Both the position numbers and the translations under genes were made by a program. From the NCBI GenBank assembly GCA_044232905.1, contig JBIIKZ010000004.1, positions 1 through 64,000 of the forward strand: 64,000 nt of DNA. The letters are read 5' to 3'. Numbering within the stretch: the stretch's first letter is position 1; the number at the start of each line of letters is the position of its first letter. The notes under the pieces were generated by a model, which had not been told where the DNA came from, did not search any database, and saw only the letters and a program-made list of their open reading frames with translations. This DNA is from CANHVK01 sp044232905 (GTDB taxonomy: Bacteria; Bacteroidota; Bacteroidia; Flavobacteriales_D; Crocinitomicaceae). Below are positions 1-11,125 of this stretch, one piece after another.

Positions 1-2018
1 CAGCTTCAGGTGTTTGGTCAAGTGGCACCCCAGGCGTTGCAACAATAGATACTTTAGGATTAGTAACCGCGATCAAAGCAGGAACAAGTAGTATAAGTTA
101 TGTAGTAAAAGCAAACAATTGTTCTACTACGGTGAATAGTACGATTACCGTGAATGCATTACCCATTGTAGCTTCTATCACAGGCTCAACAAACGTTTGT
201 GTTGGTGCTTCAAGTCAATTAGCGAATACAACTCCAGGTGGTGTTTGGAGCAGTCAATCTAACAATATTGCCTCTGTAGATGCCACTGGTCTAGTGACTG
301 GAAAAATTGCTGGTTCATCCAGTCTTATTTCTTACACGGTTACTATTAATGGATGTTCTACTAAAAATGATTTTACAATTACCGTAAATCCAATGCCTGT
401 CGTTTCCTCCATCACAGGAAATCTTACAGTATGTTCCGGATTAACTTCGCAGTTATCCAATGTAACAGTAAATGGTGTTTGGACAAGTGCTAATCAAACG
501 GTAGCTACAATTTCAAATACTGGATTAGTTTCAGGACTGACAGGAGGAACAAGTCAAATTAGTTATACGGTAACAACAAATGGTTGTACTACAATACAAA
601 ATGCAACAGTTACAGTGGTTACATCTCCAATTGTTCCTGCAATTACAGGAAATTCAACGATATGTGCAAACACTTCAAGTTTATTAGCAAATTCTACAGC
701 TGGTGGTGTTTGGACAAGTGACTCAACGAAATACGCTACAATTGATCCTATTTCCGGATTAATTTCTGGGAAGGTTGCGGGTACTTCTTTAATTCATTAT
801 ACCGTTATAGCTAATGGTTGTACCACAGAAAGAACAATTACTGTTACAGTAAAACCATTACCGATAGTTGCTTCAATAAGTGGTCCAACAAATGTATGTG
901 TTGGAGCTACGATTTTATTGTCGGATATCACTCCAACTGGTGTGTGGACTAGTTCAGATCCTTTGGTTGCTTCCGTAAGTGGAGCAGGTATGGTAACAGG
1001 TATTAAGCCAGGCGCGGTTTCAATTAACTATGCTGTAACTGTTGGGGGCTGTACAAATACTAGTACAACTGCAATCGCTGTTAATGCTTTACCAATCGTC
1101 TCTTCAATCGTTGGGAACACAACTTTCTGTTCTGGTAGCACGAGTCAATTATCTAATGCAACAATTAATGGTAGTTGGTCAAGTAGTAATACTGGAGTTG
1201 TAACAATCGATCAAAATGGTTTATTAACGGGAATTACAGCAGGCACAAGTAGTGTTTCTTATGCAGTTACAATAAGTGGTTGTACTACTACAAATACTTC
1301 GAATATAACAATAAATCCGTCTCCTGTAGTTGCAGATATAACAGGTGGTTCTTCCCTGTGTATGGGAACAACTTTACAGTTAGCAAATGCTACGATTGGA
1401 GGAACATGGGCAAGTGCTTCTAGTGGGGTAGCCACTGTAACTTCCTCTGGATTGATTACGAGTGTAAGTCCTGGAACTTCTGTTATTTCCTATGCTAAAA
1501 CTTTAGGTACGTGTACCACTTCAAAAACAGATACAATAACGATTTATGCATTGCCGGTTGTAGTACCAATAACTGGGATAGTAGATATTTGTGCGGGTTC
1601 CTCATCACAATTAGTAAATACAACTCTAAATGGCGTTTGGTCTAGTTCAATACCTGGTATTGCTTCTATCGATGGTTTTGGAATGGTAATTGGAATAACC
1701 GCTGGCTCTTCAACTATTTCATATGCAGTTTCAGAAAATGGTTGTACAACCATTGTTGACACTGTTGTAAATGTTACGGGAGCATTGGTGGTATCTCCCA
1801 TAAGTGGTAATACTACTTTATGTGAAAATGCAACTACACAACTTGCGGATGCAACTCCTGGTGGAACTTGGTCAAGTGCAACGGTTAGTGTTGCAACTAT
1901 TAACAAAAATTCTGGGTTGGTTACAGGTATATCCGCAGGAACAAGTATAATTACCTATGCTGTTATTACAAATGGTGTTTGTCCTCAAATTGCTCAAACA
2001 ACCGTTACAGTAAATCAA
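1..2018 (+). repeat. Tandem Ig-like protein repeats, about 81 residues each
   Basis: Eight full units and one cut unit follow one another with a period near 243 bp. Each has the pattern V-x-x-I-[TS]-G ... C ... GG-x-W-[TS]-S ... VATI ... GL-[VI]-[TS]-G ... AGTS-x-I-x-Y ... GCTT ... I-T-V-N. This resembles bacterial Ig-like group 2 domains. The copies are clearly diverged at DNA level, so they are old repeats and not a recent expansion. Confidence 0.85.
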
Positions 2019-5000
2019 GTGCCAACGGTGAACACAATCACGGATAAAACAGTTTGTGAAGGAAGCATAGTAAACGGAATTTCTTTTTCAGGAAATAGTT
2101 CTCCAACTTATCAATGGACAAATTCTAATACTGCAATAGGACTGACTTCTTCAGGTACTGGAAATATTTCAGCATTTACTGGAACAGGAACCACTTTAGG
2201 AGGGCCCTCTCAAACAGCAGTTATTAATGTAACTCCTAATATGAATGGGTGTGTTGGTACTTCAAAAGCATTTTTCATCACCATAAAATCATTAGAGAAT
2301 CCAGCATTCTCTTATACAGCTACTTCGTATTGTAATTTAGATGCAGATCCTTCTCCAACTATTACAGGTTCAACGGGAGGTTCGTTTACTTCAACTCCTT
2401 TAGGCCTGGATTTAAATCCTATAACTGGTGTTGTAAATCTAGTAACTTCTTCGGAAGGATATTATGCCATAACCTATTCTACAGGTGGTACTTGTTCGCA
2501 GGATTCAACGGTACTTTTGAGTATTTCAAACCATCCTAGTGTAAATAGTACAAGTGATCAAATCGTTTGTGATGGATCTAATTTTAACGCGATAAACTTT
2601 GCAGGAAATCCTGGAACCATGTTTAATTGGTCAAATTCAAACAGTTCCATCGGATTAATATCGAATGGAAATGGAAATATCCCAAGTTTTATTGGCACAG
2701 GAACAATTGCTAGTGGAACAAATATTTCTGGTACGATTGTAGTAACACCATTTGTTGGATCTTGTGTTGGAAAACCGGATACTTTTCTTTTACAAGTTAA
2801 AGCCAAAGACAATGCGAATTTTACATATCCAAGTAACTCATTTTGTTCTACTTTAGATGCAAATCCTAATGCTAATATTACTGGTAAAACTGGAGGTGTA
2901 TTTAGTGCTACGCCAACTGGACTAACACTCAATCCATCCACAGGGTTGATTACACTCGCTAGTTCAACAGCTGGATCATATGTTTTAACCTACACGACTA
3001 TTGGATCATGTACTAATTCTTCTTCGTTAAACTTAACCGTTGGAGACAATCCCTCTGTAAATATTGTCAGTAATCAGATAAAATGTATTGGAACAAATTT
3101 TGATCCTATCAACTTTACTGGTTCCGCTGGAACTTCCTATGATTGGGTGAATAATACTCCTTCTATAGGTCTAGCTGTATCAGGTACCGGAAATATTGCA
3201 GCATTTGCTGGTACTGGTGTTTCAGCACTTACTACTTCGTTGACTTCAACTATTACTGTTACTCCACGTATTGGTTCTTGTCCTGGTTCTCCTAAGTCAT
3301 TTACTTTGACACTTAATTATACAGATAATGTAGGTATAACTTATTCAAATGATTCGTATTGTGCCGCAGATGCAAATCCAACGCCAACGATAACAGGAAC
3401 AACAGGCGGGATATTCTCTGCAACTCCAAGTGGTTTAGCGATAAATTCAACGACCGGAGAAATTGATATTATTTCTTCAACACAAGGAATGTTTAATGTG
3501 ATGTATAGAACTACAGGTGTTTGTGCAGATACCGTAATCGTTCCTATTGGCATAAGCTTTAGTCCTGCAGTAAATACTATTTTGGGACAAACTGTTTGTA
3601 CAGGTACAAGTTTCACTCCCACAATCATTTCAGGTTCTCCTGGTTCTTTATTTGATTGGAAAAACTCCAATACGAATATTGGTTTAGCTGCTTCTGGAAC
3701 TGGAGACATTGCTTCATTTGTATCCTTAAATACTTCTAATTTAGCAATTCAAGGAACGGTAACGGTAACTCCACGTGCGGGTTCATGTAAAGGGACTCCT
3801 AAATCCTTTGACTTGAAAGTAAATCCAGTAGACGATGCTACATTTAGCTATACTGCAGCTTCTTTTTGTTCTAATGCCTCGGATATTACACCAACAATTA
3901 CAGGTACAAAAGGAGGGAACTTCTCTTCATCTCCGACAGGTTTAAGTTTAAATCCTGCTTCGGGTAAAATTGTAATTTCTACATCCAAAGCAGGTAATTA
4001 TAATATAGCCTACCTTACAACTGGAGTTTGTCCAAAAGTGTTTTCCAATGTAGTCAAAATAAATCCGGAGCCTATTGTTAATCCGGTTAGTAATCAAATT
4101 GTTTGTCAAGATGTTAATTTTAACTCAATCAATTTTAGCGGAACTACTTCCACTTTGTTTAATTGGACGAATAGTAACACTTCAATTGGATTAGCATCCG
4201 CAGGAACAGGTAGTATTTCTTCATTTAAAGGAACGGGTACGTCAAAAGGCGGAAGTCCTGAAACAGCTATTTTACAAGTTACCCCTTCCATAGGGGCATG
4301 TTTTGGAACACCAATTTCTGTAGTGTTAACAGTGAATAGTTTTGATAATCCTTCCTTTGCTTATTCTGATAATTCGTACTGTAAATCGCAAGGAAACCCA
4401 ATTCCTAAAATCACTGGAGCAACAGGTGGAAATTTTACAGTATCCCCAATAGGCCTAGATTTAGATAATGTGAGTGGAGCTATTAATCTATCAAATTCTA
4501 CATCTGGTACCTATGCAGTAACCTACACAACAAATGGTAATTGTCCTATTGATTCCACCGTAAACATTGCTGTTGGTAATGATCCAATTGTTAATGCAAT
4601 AACAGATCAAACAAAATGTGAAGGAGTTGCTTTCTCTACAATCACTTTTTCTGGAAATCCAGGGACGGTATTTGATTGGACAAACACAAATACAACAATT
4701 GGTTTAAGTGCAAGTGGAACAGGTGATATTCAAAGTTTTAATGCTACTGGAACCACGACTGGAGCTTTAGATATTTCAGGTACTATTAGTGTAACTCCGA
4801 GAATGGGTTCGTGTGTTGGTACTCCAAAAACATTCAAATTAACCGTAAATGCTTTAGATAACGCTAATTTTTCATATTCAAATGCATCGTTTTGTAAAAC
4901 CCAATCTAATCCCTCACCTACAATTACAGGTATAACTGGTGGTACTTTTAGTTCTTTACCTGCTGGTATAGCCATGAATTCAAGTGGGGTTATTGACCTT

Positions 5001-8000
5001 GCTTCCTCCTTAAGTGGTACATATACAGTTAGCTACACTACCCATGGTACTTGTCCAAATGTAACTTCTATTCCAATGTCCATAGGAAATGCACCTACTG
5101 TAAATACGGTGACAGATAAAACTGTTTGTGCTGGAAGTGCGTTTAATACGATTGCTTTTAGTGGATCCCTAGGTTCTGTGTTTAATTGGACAAATGGAAA
5201 TACTAGTATTGGATTAGCAGCAACTGGAACAGGTGATATTAGTGCATTTACTGCCATAGCTGCCGGGGTGAGTATAATAACTGTAACTCCAAGTGTAGGT
5301 ATTTGTATCGGTGCACCAAAAACATTCAAATTAACAGTAAACCCACTCCAAACTACTACTATAGCTTATACACAAACTTCTTATTGTCAAAATCAAGTTA
5401 ATCCTTCACCGGCTATTTCTGGTCCTACAGGAGGAAGTTTTTCTGCTTTCCCTTTCGGTCTTTCCGTTAATCCATCGAATGGAATAATCGATTTAGCTAC
5501 TTCCAATCCTGGAAATTATAAAGTTACATATGCTGTTAATGGCGTTGCATGTGCTACCAATTCTACAACACAAGTTGCTATTGGAGATAATCCAACCGTG
5601 AATGCAATTTCTTCGCAATCTGTTTGTAATGACGTAAACTTTAATACAATTCTATTTTCAGGAAATACTGGAACGCAATTTTCATGGGTCAATTCAAACA
5701 CTGCGATCGGATTAGCAGGTTCTGGATCTGGAAATATTACCTCGTTTACGGGAACAAATACTACGAAAAACATAATTTCAGGAATTCTTACTGTAACTCC
5801 TTCTATTGGTACGTGTGTTGGTACTTCAAAAACGTTTATGTTGAGTGTAAAACCATCCGACGATGCTTCTTTTAGTTATGCATCTAATAAATATTGTGCG
5901 GATGACAACAATCCATCCCCTACAATTTTAGGTACAACAGGTGGTAAGTTCACAGCCAATAACGCTGGTATTAGTTTAAATAATGGTTCCGGTAAAATCA
6001 CGCTAGGAACTTCTACTCCCGGAACATACAATATTACGTATCTAACTGGTGGTGCATGTGCAAAAGCATCTACAGAAGTAATTACCTTGGTGCCATTACC
6101 AATGGTGAATCCAGTGGTAGATCAAACAGTGTGTGAAGGAAGTAATTTTAATACAGTTACTTTTTCTGGATCAGCAAATACACAGTTTGATTGGACAAAT
6201 TCTAAAACTGCTATTGGTTTAGCTGCTTCTGGCGTTAGTGACATAACTTCTTTTAAAGCTAGCGGTACTTCACCAAATGGTTCTGCATTAACGAGTAAAA
6301 TAGTAGTTACCCCAAAAATTAACGGTTGTCTTGGAACAACAATTTCGTTTGACTTAAAGGTGAATTCTATGGATGATCCTTATTTTTCCTATCCAAGTAA
6401 TTCTATTTGTCAATTAGATCCTAATCCAACACCAATAATTACCGGTACTACAGGTGGTATATTTTCAGCTACTCCTGTTGGATTATCTCTAAATAGTGGT
6501 TCTGGTAAAATAATTATTTCTACTTCAATTGTAAATACGTATACATTAAAGTATACTACAAAAGGTGCTTGTCTGAAGGATTCTTCAATTACAATCGTAA
6601 TTAATCCAACTGCATTTGTAAATACAATAACAAGTCAGCAAAGATGCCAGGACGATAGTTTTAATCCAATTAATTTTACAGGTTCAACGAATACTATTTT
6701 CAAATGGACAAATAGCAACAATACGATTGGTTTAACGAATTCGGGAGTTGGTAATATTGCTTCTTTTGCAGCTTCAGGGACGACTTATGGAGGAGGTTCT
6801 GTTAGCGGAAATATAGTTGTAACCCCTGAAATAAATGGCTGTTTTGGAGCAACAAAAACATTCAATTTAACTGTAAATCCTATTGATAATCCAGCTTTTG
6901 CTTATTCGGATAATTCGTATTGTGCGATTCAGGCAAATCCAGTACCCGTAATTTCAGGAACTATTGGTGGTGCGTTCACTTTTTCTCCAGCTGGTTTAGT
7001 AATTAATTCAAGTACAGGAGAAATTGATTTGAAAGCATCGATACCTAATAATTATTTTGTTAAATATACAACTACTGGAAATTGTAAAAATGATTCGACA
7101 GTCAGTGTTGGTGTAGGCGGAAATCCTTCTTTAGAAGATATTGATGACCAAGATGTGTGTGAAGGAACTTCTTTTGATCCGGTTAACTTTAAGGGTAATC
7201 CTGGAACTGTATTCGCATGGACGAATTCAAATGCAACAGTTGGTATTCTGACTTCAGGAACGACAGATATTCCAGCTTACATTGCAAAAGGAGTTTTAAA
7301 TTTTAGAGATACACTTGCGCAAATGGTAGTTACTTCTCGCATAGGGACTTGTATGGGTAATACTGTCAATTTTAAATATCGCGTTCGTGCTAAACCAAAT
7401 ATTCAAGGGCGTATTGTTCAAACACCTTTAACCAGTAAATTGGTAAAAGATACTGCCGTATGTAAAGGAGCAAATATTAAGTTGCTCGCGACTGGTATCT
7501 CGCAAAATGCAGATTATCGTTGGACGCCAAATACTGCTTTACTTGGTTTTCCGTCTTTTGGAGCGAGTGTTACCACAAATATGGATTCAACACAACAGTT
7601 CATAATTACTGGACAAAATCAATTTGGATGTAGTAATACAGATAGTGTGATTGTTCGTGTTTATAATCCAAAAGTTCTTTCTTTACATACAGATACAACT
7701 GTGTGTTCTGGAGTGAATTTCAATGGAATTGTTTTTAAAGGAAATACGCCAACACCAACCTTTACTTGGACAAATACAAATACTTCTATCGGCTTACTTG
7801 CTAGTGGCTCTGGTAACATTGCGTCTTTTATTGGTAAAAATACATCTTCGACTCAATTACAATCTGCAACTATTACGGTAACTCCAAAATATACAATTCC
7901 GGCTTCCGGCGCTGTATGTGCTGGTACTACTACTAGCTTCAAATTAAATGTGAATAAATTGGATAATCCTACTTTTTCCGGTTATTTGTCGCAATATTGT

Positions 8001-10343
8001 TCCAACGAAACCGCTTCAACAATTCCTACCATAATTGGCACTAAAAACGGTGTGTTCACTGCGCAGCCAGCTGGACTTGTTTTAAATCCTATTTCCGGTC
8101 AATTATTCCCAACGGCTTCTTTAGCAAAAACATATTTTGTAAAATATACGACTAGTGGAGTTTGTGCAAAATCAGACTCTATGAGTTTAACTGTTAAACC
8201 AACACTAACAGCTTCTATAAGCGGACAAAAAACGGTTTGTAGAGATGCTGCTCAACCTGTAATTACGTTTAAAGGAGCAAATGGAACAGCACCTTATACC
8301 TTTAAATATACGATCAATGGTGGAACAATAAAACAAATAACATCTGCTGTATCAACAGACTCTGTTACGTTACCTGTGTCTACAGCTACAGCAGGAACGT
8401 TTGTGTATGCGTTAGTTGGTGTGCAAGAATCAAGTGCTTCTCAATGTAGTAATGGTGTTGGAGGTAGTATCACTATTAATGTAAACTCATTACCAATTGC
8501 GCAACTAACAGGAAATGCCACTGTTTGTGAAGGCGGAACATCGCCAAGTGTAACTTTTACAGGAGTCAATGGAACATCTCCATTCACGTTTACGTATGCT
8601 ATTAATGGAGTTACACAACCCACGATTTCAACAAATTCGGGAGAGTATAGTGTAAATGTTACCCAAGCAACAGCTTTAAGTTCTACTTTTACTTATTCCT
8701 TAATTGGAATTAAAGATGGAAGTAGTTTAGCTTGTTACCAACCCCAAAATACTTCCGCTACTATTTCTATAAAAAAATTACCTTCCGCTACAATTAAAGC
8801 AAGTATTAAATCTGTTTGTATCGATGGTACTGGTCCAACTATCACGTTTTCTGGATCAAATGGCGTTCTACCTTACACGTTTGAGTATAAGGTAAATGGC
8901 GTAACAAATTACATTAGTTCGAATAGTAACTCATTTGCAGTTATTGAGGTGCCTACAAATACAGCAATGAAATATGTTTATGAGTTAGTGAGTGTAAAGG
9001 ATGCGGGACAATATTCTTGTAAAAACTCAAATATTTACCTGAAAGATTCGGTGGAAATTATCCCGGGTGCTTTTGTTAACCCAATAGAAGACGTCACAGT
9101 ATGTAAAGGAAATAATTCAGGATTAATAACCTTTACAGGCTCTTCCAATACTACTTTTAATTGGTACACAAATAATACTACTACCGGATTAGCTTCTACA
9201 GGAAAAGATTCGATTGGAAATTTTAAAGGATTGAATACTTCTACCAACGCACCAAATATTTCCATTGTAACAGTTACACCATCTCAAGGAATTTGTAAAG
9301 GAAAAGCAATAACATTTAAAATTTTAGTTCGACCAAATCCGGTTCCAAAAACAAGTCCGGTTACAATTATCTGCCCAGGAGATTCTCTATTGATAAAAGG
9401 GATTACTCCAAATGGCATTTCTCCAGATTACCAATATATCTGGACTCCGGATGCAACTTTAAGTTGTTTAGATTGTCCACAAGTTTGGGCAAAACCTACG
9501 AAAACAACAGATTATACGTTTATTGCAAAAGATGCTTTTGGTTGTATTGGGAAAGATAAATTTACCATGCTCGTGCGTGATACTCCGTTAATTCAAGGAA
9601 AAGATACCACACTATGTGGAGCAACTAGCGAAATTAGGTTAAAAGGATCCGGTGGAATATCCTATGTTTGGAGTGATGGTATTGTTGATGGACAGCCATT
9701 TACACCTAAATTTGGTGTAAATAAATATGCTATAACAGGAAAAGATAAATTTGGATGTAGTTCTTCCGATACTGTCATTGTGAGTGTTTTAACGCAACCA
9801 AGTGCTTCTTTTACCTTGAGTACAAATGAAGTATTTGCAGCGCCTAATCAACCAGCAAGTATTCTCATAACGAATACAAGTAAAGACGCTACTAAATATG
9901 TGTTTAATTACGGAAATGGTGAGCCGCTTGTAATTGCAACTTCGTTAGAACCAAAAACTGCAATTTACCAATATCCTGGTATTGCTACAGTGGAGTTAGT
10001 CGTTTATAATGGTGGTTGCGCAGACGCATATAGTTTACCTATCACCATTAAAAAGATTGATACTACCTCCATTGTAAAATTACCTAACGTTTTCACGCCA
10101 AACGGAGATGGTGAAAATGACGAGTTTATGATTGTGGTTAAAAATGCAAAAACATTACATTTAACGATCTTTAATCGTTGGGGAAATTTAATTCATGAAA
10201 TAACAGATACCGCACCAACATGGGATGGTAAAATAAATGGATATTTAGCTGCAGAAGGGGTTTATTTCTACGAATATACGATAGAAGCACAAAGTGGTCC
10301 CCCGTTAAAGGGAAATGGCTATGTGCAATTGATTCGAAAATAA
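1..10343 (+). CDS. Giant secreted repeat protein with T9SS-type C-terminal domain (5' partial)
   Basis: At least 3,440 residues are visible and the frame is open to base 3, where the same repeat pattern continues, so the true start lies left of the window; the first in-window start-like codon (GTG at 132) is inside a repeat. Order: about nine 81-residue Ig-like (BIG2-like) repeats; eleven units of about 170 residues (2019-7390); a mixed region with three 'PYTF-Y-ING' units (about 8200-9050); Ig/PKD-like segments; and an end domain from about 10080 starting LPNVFTPNGDGEND, with NRWG and TWDGK. That end domain matches the gliding-motility-associated (CHU_C, type B) family, which directs export through the type IX system. 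Regularly placed cysteines suggest disulfides outside the cell. Likely a very large cell-surface or released adhesin; a SprB-like role is only a guess. No enzyme domain is visible. A 57-bp gap precedes yebC. Confidence 0.93.
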   Translation, partial: ASGVWSSGTPGVATIDTLGLVTAIKAGTSSISYVVKANNCSTTVNSTITVNALPIVASITGSTNVCVGASSQLANTTPGGVWSSQSNNIASVDATGLVTGKIAGSSSLISYTVTINGCSTKNDFTITVNPMPVVSSITGNLTVCSGLTSQLSNVTVNGVWTSANQTVATISNTGLVSGLTGGTSQISYTVTTNGCTTIQNATVTVVTSPIVPAITGNSTICANTSSLLANSTAGGVWTSDSTKYATIDPISGLISGKVAGTSLIHYTVIANGCTTERTITVTVKPLPIVASISGPTNVCVGATILLSDITPTGVWTSSDPLVASVSGAGMVTGIKPGAVSINYAVTVGGCTNTSTTAIAVNALPIVSSIVGNTTFCSGSTSQLSNATINGSWSSSNTGVVTIDQNGLLTGITAGTSSVSYAVTISGCTTTNTSNITINPSPVVADITGGSSLCMGTTLQLANATIGGTWASASSGVATVTSSGLITSVSPGTSVISYAKTLGTCTTSKTDTITIYALPVVVPITGIVDICAGSSSQLVNTTLNGVWSSSIPGIASIDGFGMVIGITAGSSTISYAVSENGCTTIVDTVVNVTGALVVSPISGNTTLCENATTQLADATPGGTWSSATVSVATINKNSGLVTGISAGTSIITYAVITNGVCPQIAQTTVTVNQVPTVNTITDKTVCEGSIVNGISFSGNSSPTYQWTNSNTAIGLTSSGTGNISAFTGTGTTLGGPSQTAVINVTPNMNGCVGTSKAFFITIKSLENPAFSYTATSYCNLDADPSPTITGSTGGSFTSTPLGLDLNPITGVVNLVTSSEGYYAITYSTGGTCSQDSTVLLSISNHPSVNSTSDQIVCDGSNFNAINFAGNPGTMFNWSNSNSSIGLISNGNGNIPSFIGTGTIASGTNISGTIVVTPFVGSCVGKPDTFLLQVKAKDNANFTYPSNSFCSTLDANPNANITGKTGGVFSATPTGLTLNPSTGLITLASSTAGSYVLTYTTIGSCTNSSSLNLTVGDNPSVNIVSNQIKCIGTNFDPINFTGSAGTSYDWVNNTPSIGLAVSGTGNIAAFAGTGVSALTTSLTSTITVTPRIGSCPGSPKSFTLTLNYTDNVGITYSNDSYCAADANPTPTITGTTGGIFSATPSGLAINSTTGEIDIISSTQGMFNVMYRTTGVCADTVIVPIGISFSPAVNTILGQTVCTGTSFTPTIISGSPGSLFDWKNSNTNIGLAASGTGDIASFVSLNTSNLAIQGTVTVTPRAGSCKGTPKSFDLKVNPVDDATFSYTAASFCSNASDITPTITGTKGGNFSSSPTGLSLNPASGKIVISTSKAGNYNIAYLTTGVCPKVFSNVVKINPEPIVNPVSNQIVCQDVNFNSINFSGTTSTLFNWTNSNTSIGLASAGTGSISSFKGTGTSKGGSPETAILQVTPSIGACFGTPISVVLTVNSFDNPSFAYSDNSYCKSQGNPIPKITGATGGNFTVSPIGLDLDNVSGAINLSNSTSGTYAVTYTTNGNCPIDSTVNIAVGNDPIVNAITDQTKCEGVAFSTITFSGNPGTVFDWTNTNTTIGLSASGTGDIQSFNATGTTTGALDISGTISVTPRMGSCVGTPKTFKLTVNALDNANFSYSNASFCKTQSNPSPTITGITGGTFSSLPAGIAMNSSGVIDLASSLSGTYTVSYTTHGTCPNVTSIPMSIGNAPTVNTVTDKTVCAGSAFNTIAFSGSLGSVFNWTNGNTSIGLAATGTGDISAFTAIAAGVSIITVTPSVGICIGAPKTFKLTVNPLQTTTIAYTQTSYCQNQVNPSPAISGPTGGSFSAFPFGLSVNPSNGIIDLATSNPGNYKVTYAVNGVACATNSTTQVAIGDNPTVNAISSQSVCNDVNFNTILFSGNTGTQFSWVNSNTAIGLAGSGSGNITSFTGTNTTKNIISGILTVTPSIGTCVGTSKTFMLSVKPSDDASFSYASNKYCADDNNPSPTILGTTGGKFTANNAGISLNNGSGKITLGTSTPGTYNITYLTGGACAKASTEVITLVPLPMVNPVVDQTVCEGSNFNTVTFSGSANTQFDWTNSKTAIGLAASGVSDITSFKASGTSPNGSALTSKIVVTPKINGCLGTTISFDLKVNSMDDPYFSYPSNSICQLDPNPTPIITGTTGGIFSATPVGLSLNSGSGKIIISTSIVNTYTLKYTTKGACLKDSSITIVINPTAFVNTITSQQRCQDDSFNPINFTGSTNTIFKWTNSNNTIGLTNSGVGNIASFAASGTTYGGGSVSGNIVVTPEINGCFGATKTFNLTVNPIDNPAFAYSDNSYCAIQANPVPVISGTIGGAFTFSPAGLVINSSTGEIDLKASIPNNYFVKYTTTGNCKNDSTVSVGVGGNPSLEDIDDQDVCEGTSFDPVNFKGNPGTVFAWTNSNATVGILTSGTTDIPAYIAKGVLNFRDTLAQMVVTSRIGTCMGNTVNFKYRVRAKPNIQGRIVQTPLTSKLVKDTAVCKGANIKLLATGISQNADYRWTPNTALLGFPSFGASVTTNMDSTQQFIITGQNQFGCSNTDSVIVRVYNPKVLSLHTDTTVCSGVNFNGIVFKGNTPTPTFTWTNTNTSIGLLASGSGNIASFIGKNTSSTQLQSATITVTPKYTIPASGAVCAGTTTSFKLNVNKLDNPTFSGYLSQYCSNETASTIPTIIGTKNGVFTAQPAGLVLNPISGQLFPTASLAKTYFVKYTTSGVCAKSDSMSLTVKPTLTASISGQKTVCRDAAQPVITFKGANGTAPYTFKYTINGGTIKQITSAVSTDSVTLPVSTATAGTFVYALVGVQESSASQCSNGVGGSITINVNSLPIAQLTGNATVCEGGTSPSVTFTGVNGTSPFTFTYAINGVTQPTISTNSGEYSVNVTQATALSSTFTYSLIGIKDGSSLACYQPQNTSATISIKKLPSATIKASIKSVCIDGTGPTITFSGSNGVLPYTFEYKVNGVTNYISSNSNSFAVIEVPTNTAMKYVYELVSVKDAGQYSCKNSNIYLKDSVEIIPGAFVNPIEDVTVCKGNNSGLITFTGSSNTTFNWYTNNTTTGLASTGKDSIGNFKGLNTSTNAPNISIVTVTPSQGICKGKAITFKILVRPNPVPKTSPVTIICPGDSLLIKGITPNGISPDYQYIWTPDATLSCLDCPQVWAKPTKTTDYTFIAKDAFGCIGKDKFTMLVRDTPLIQGKDTTLCGATSEIRLKGSGGISYVWSDGIVDGQPFTPKFGVNKYAITGKDKFGCSSSDTVIVSVLTQPSASFTLSTNEVFAAPNQPASILITNTSKDATKYVFNYGNGEPLVIATSLEPKTAIYQYPGIATVELVVYNGGCADAYSLPITIKKIDTTSIVKLPNVFTPNGDGENDEFMIVVKNAKTLHLTIFNRWGNLIHEITDTAPTWDGKINGYLAAEGVYFYEYTIEAQSGPPLKGNGYVQLIRK
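2019..7390 (+). repeat. Eleven tandem protein repeats of about 170 residues
   Basis: Units begin near 2028, 2541, 3057, 3570, 4077, 4590, 5100, 5598, 6105, 6618 and 7131, so the period is 498-516 bp. Each unit has a first half (V-N-x-I-x-x-Q-x-V-C, then F-x-W-x-N-x-N-x-x-I-G-L, then a cysteine near GTPK-x-F) and a second half (F-x-Y-x-x-x-S-[FY]-C, N-P-x-P-x-I-T-G-x-T-G-G, P-x-G-L-x-[LI]-N, Y-x-[VI]-x-Y-x-T-x-G-x-C). The eleventh copy is the most diverged. Each half holds two cysteines that could pair. Confidence 0.85.
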
Positions 10344-10400
10344 TATTCGATGTTATCTAAAGAAAAATTAAATTCGCAATAAAATTAAAATTAAATAAAA

Positions 10401-11111
10401 ATGGGAAGAGCGTTCGAATATCGTAGAGCATCGAAAGAAAAACGTTGGGATAAAATGTCAAGATTATTTCCAAAATTAGGAAAAGCAATCACTATGGCAG
10501 CGAAAGAAGGAGGTGAAGATCCTTCTACAAATGCTAAATTACGTACAGCAATTCAAAATGCGAAGGCGCAGAATATGCCTAAAGATAATATTGAATCGGC
10601 TATAAAAAGAGCAACACAAAAAGATACTGCTAACTTCAATGAGATAAATTACGAAGGAAAAGGTCCTCATGGTGTATTAATTTACATTGAATGTGCTACT
10701 GATAATTCTACGAGAACTGTTGCAAATGTTAAATCCTATTTTAATAAATCCGGAGGAACAGTAGTTCCAAATGGTCAATTAGAATTCATGTTTGATAGAA
10801 AATCAGTTTTTGAATTAGCCTTGAAAGAAGGTTTAGATTCGGAAGAGTTAGAGTTAGAATTGATTGATGCTGGTTGTGAATTCATCGAAGTAGAAGAAGA
10901 TAAATATGTTGTATATGGTGACTTCACTTCTTTTGGAACTTTATCGAAAGCAATCGACGATTTACAATTGGAGGTATTGAAAGCTACACTTCAACGTATT
11001 CCAACTTCACCAATAGAGTTGACAGAAGAACAAATGGTAGATATTGAAAAATTGTTGGATAAAATCGAAGAAGACGATGATGTACAGCAAGTGTTTACAA
11101 ATATTTCCTAA
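10401..11111 (+). CDS. yebC: YebC/PmpR family protein
   Basis: The 236-residue protein starts MGRAFEYRRASKEKR and has the family's N-terminal signature with K-A-I-T-M-A-A-K-E-G-G and N-x-x-L-R-x-A-I, followed by the middle beta domains. Members of this family bind DNA in some bacteria and act on ribosome stalling or mitochondrial translation (TACO1) in others, so the local role is open. The length is near the family norm of about 240. It ends just before a strong terminator, which separates it from rsmI. Confidence 0.92.
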   Translation: MGRAFEYRRASKEKRWDKMSRLFPKLGKAITMAAKEGGEDPSTNAKLRTAIQNAKAQNMPKDNIESAIKRATQKDTANFNEINYEGKGPHGVLIYIECATDNSTRTVANVKSYFNKSGGTVVPNGQLEFMFDRKSVFELALKEGLDSEELELELIDAGCEFIEVEEDKYVVYGDFTSFGTLSKAIDDLQLEVLKATLQRIPTSPIELTEEQMVDIEKLLDKIEEDDDVQQVFTNIS

Positions 11112-11125
11112 TTAATAGTATAAGG

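Noticed and set aside
1544..9265. Several minus-strand reading frames of 60-127 codons inside the giant gene
   Set aside because: They are antisense to repeat-coding sequence, rich in Pro and Val without any domain, and recur because the repeats recur.
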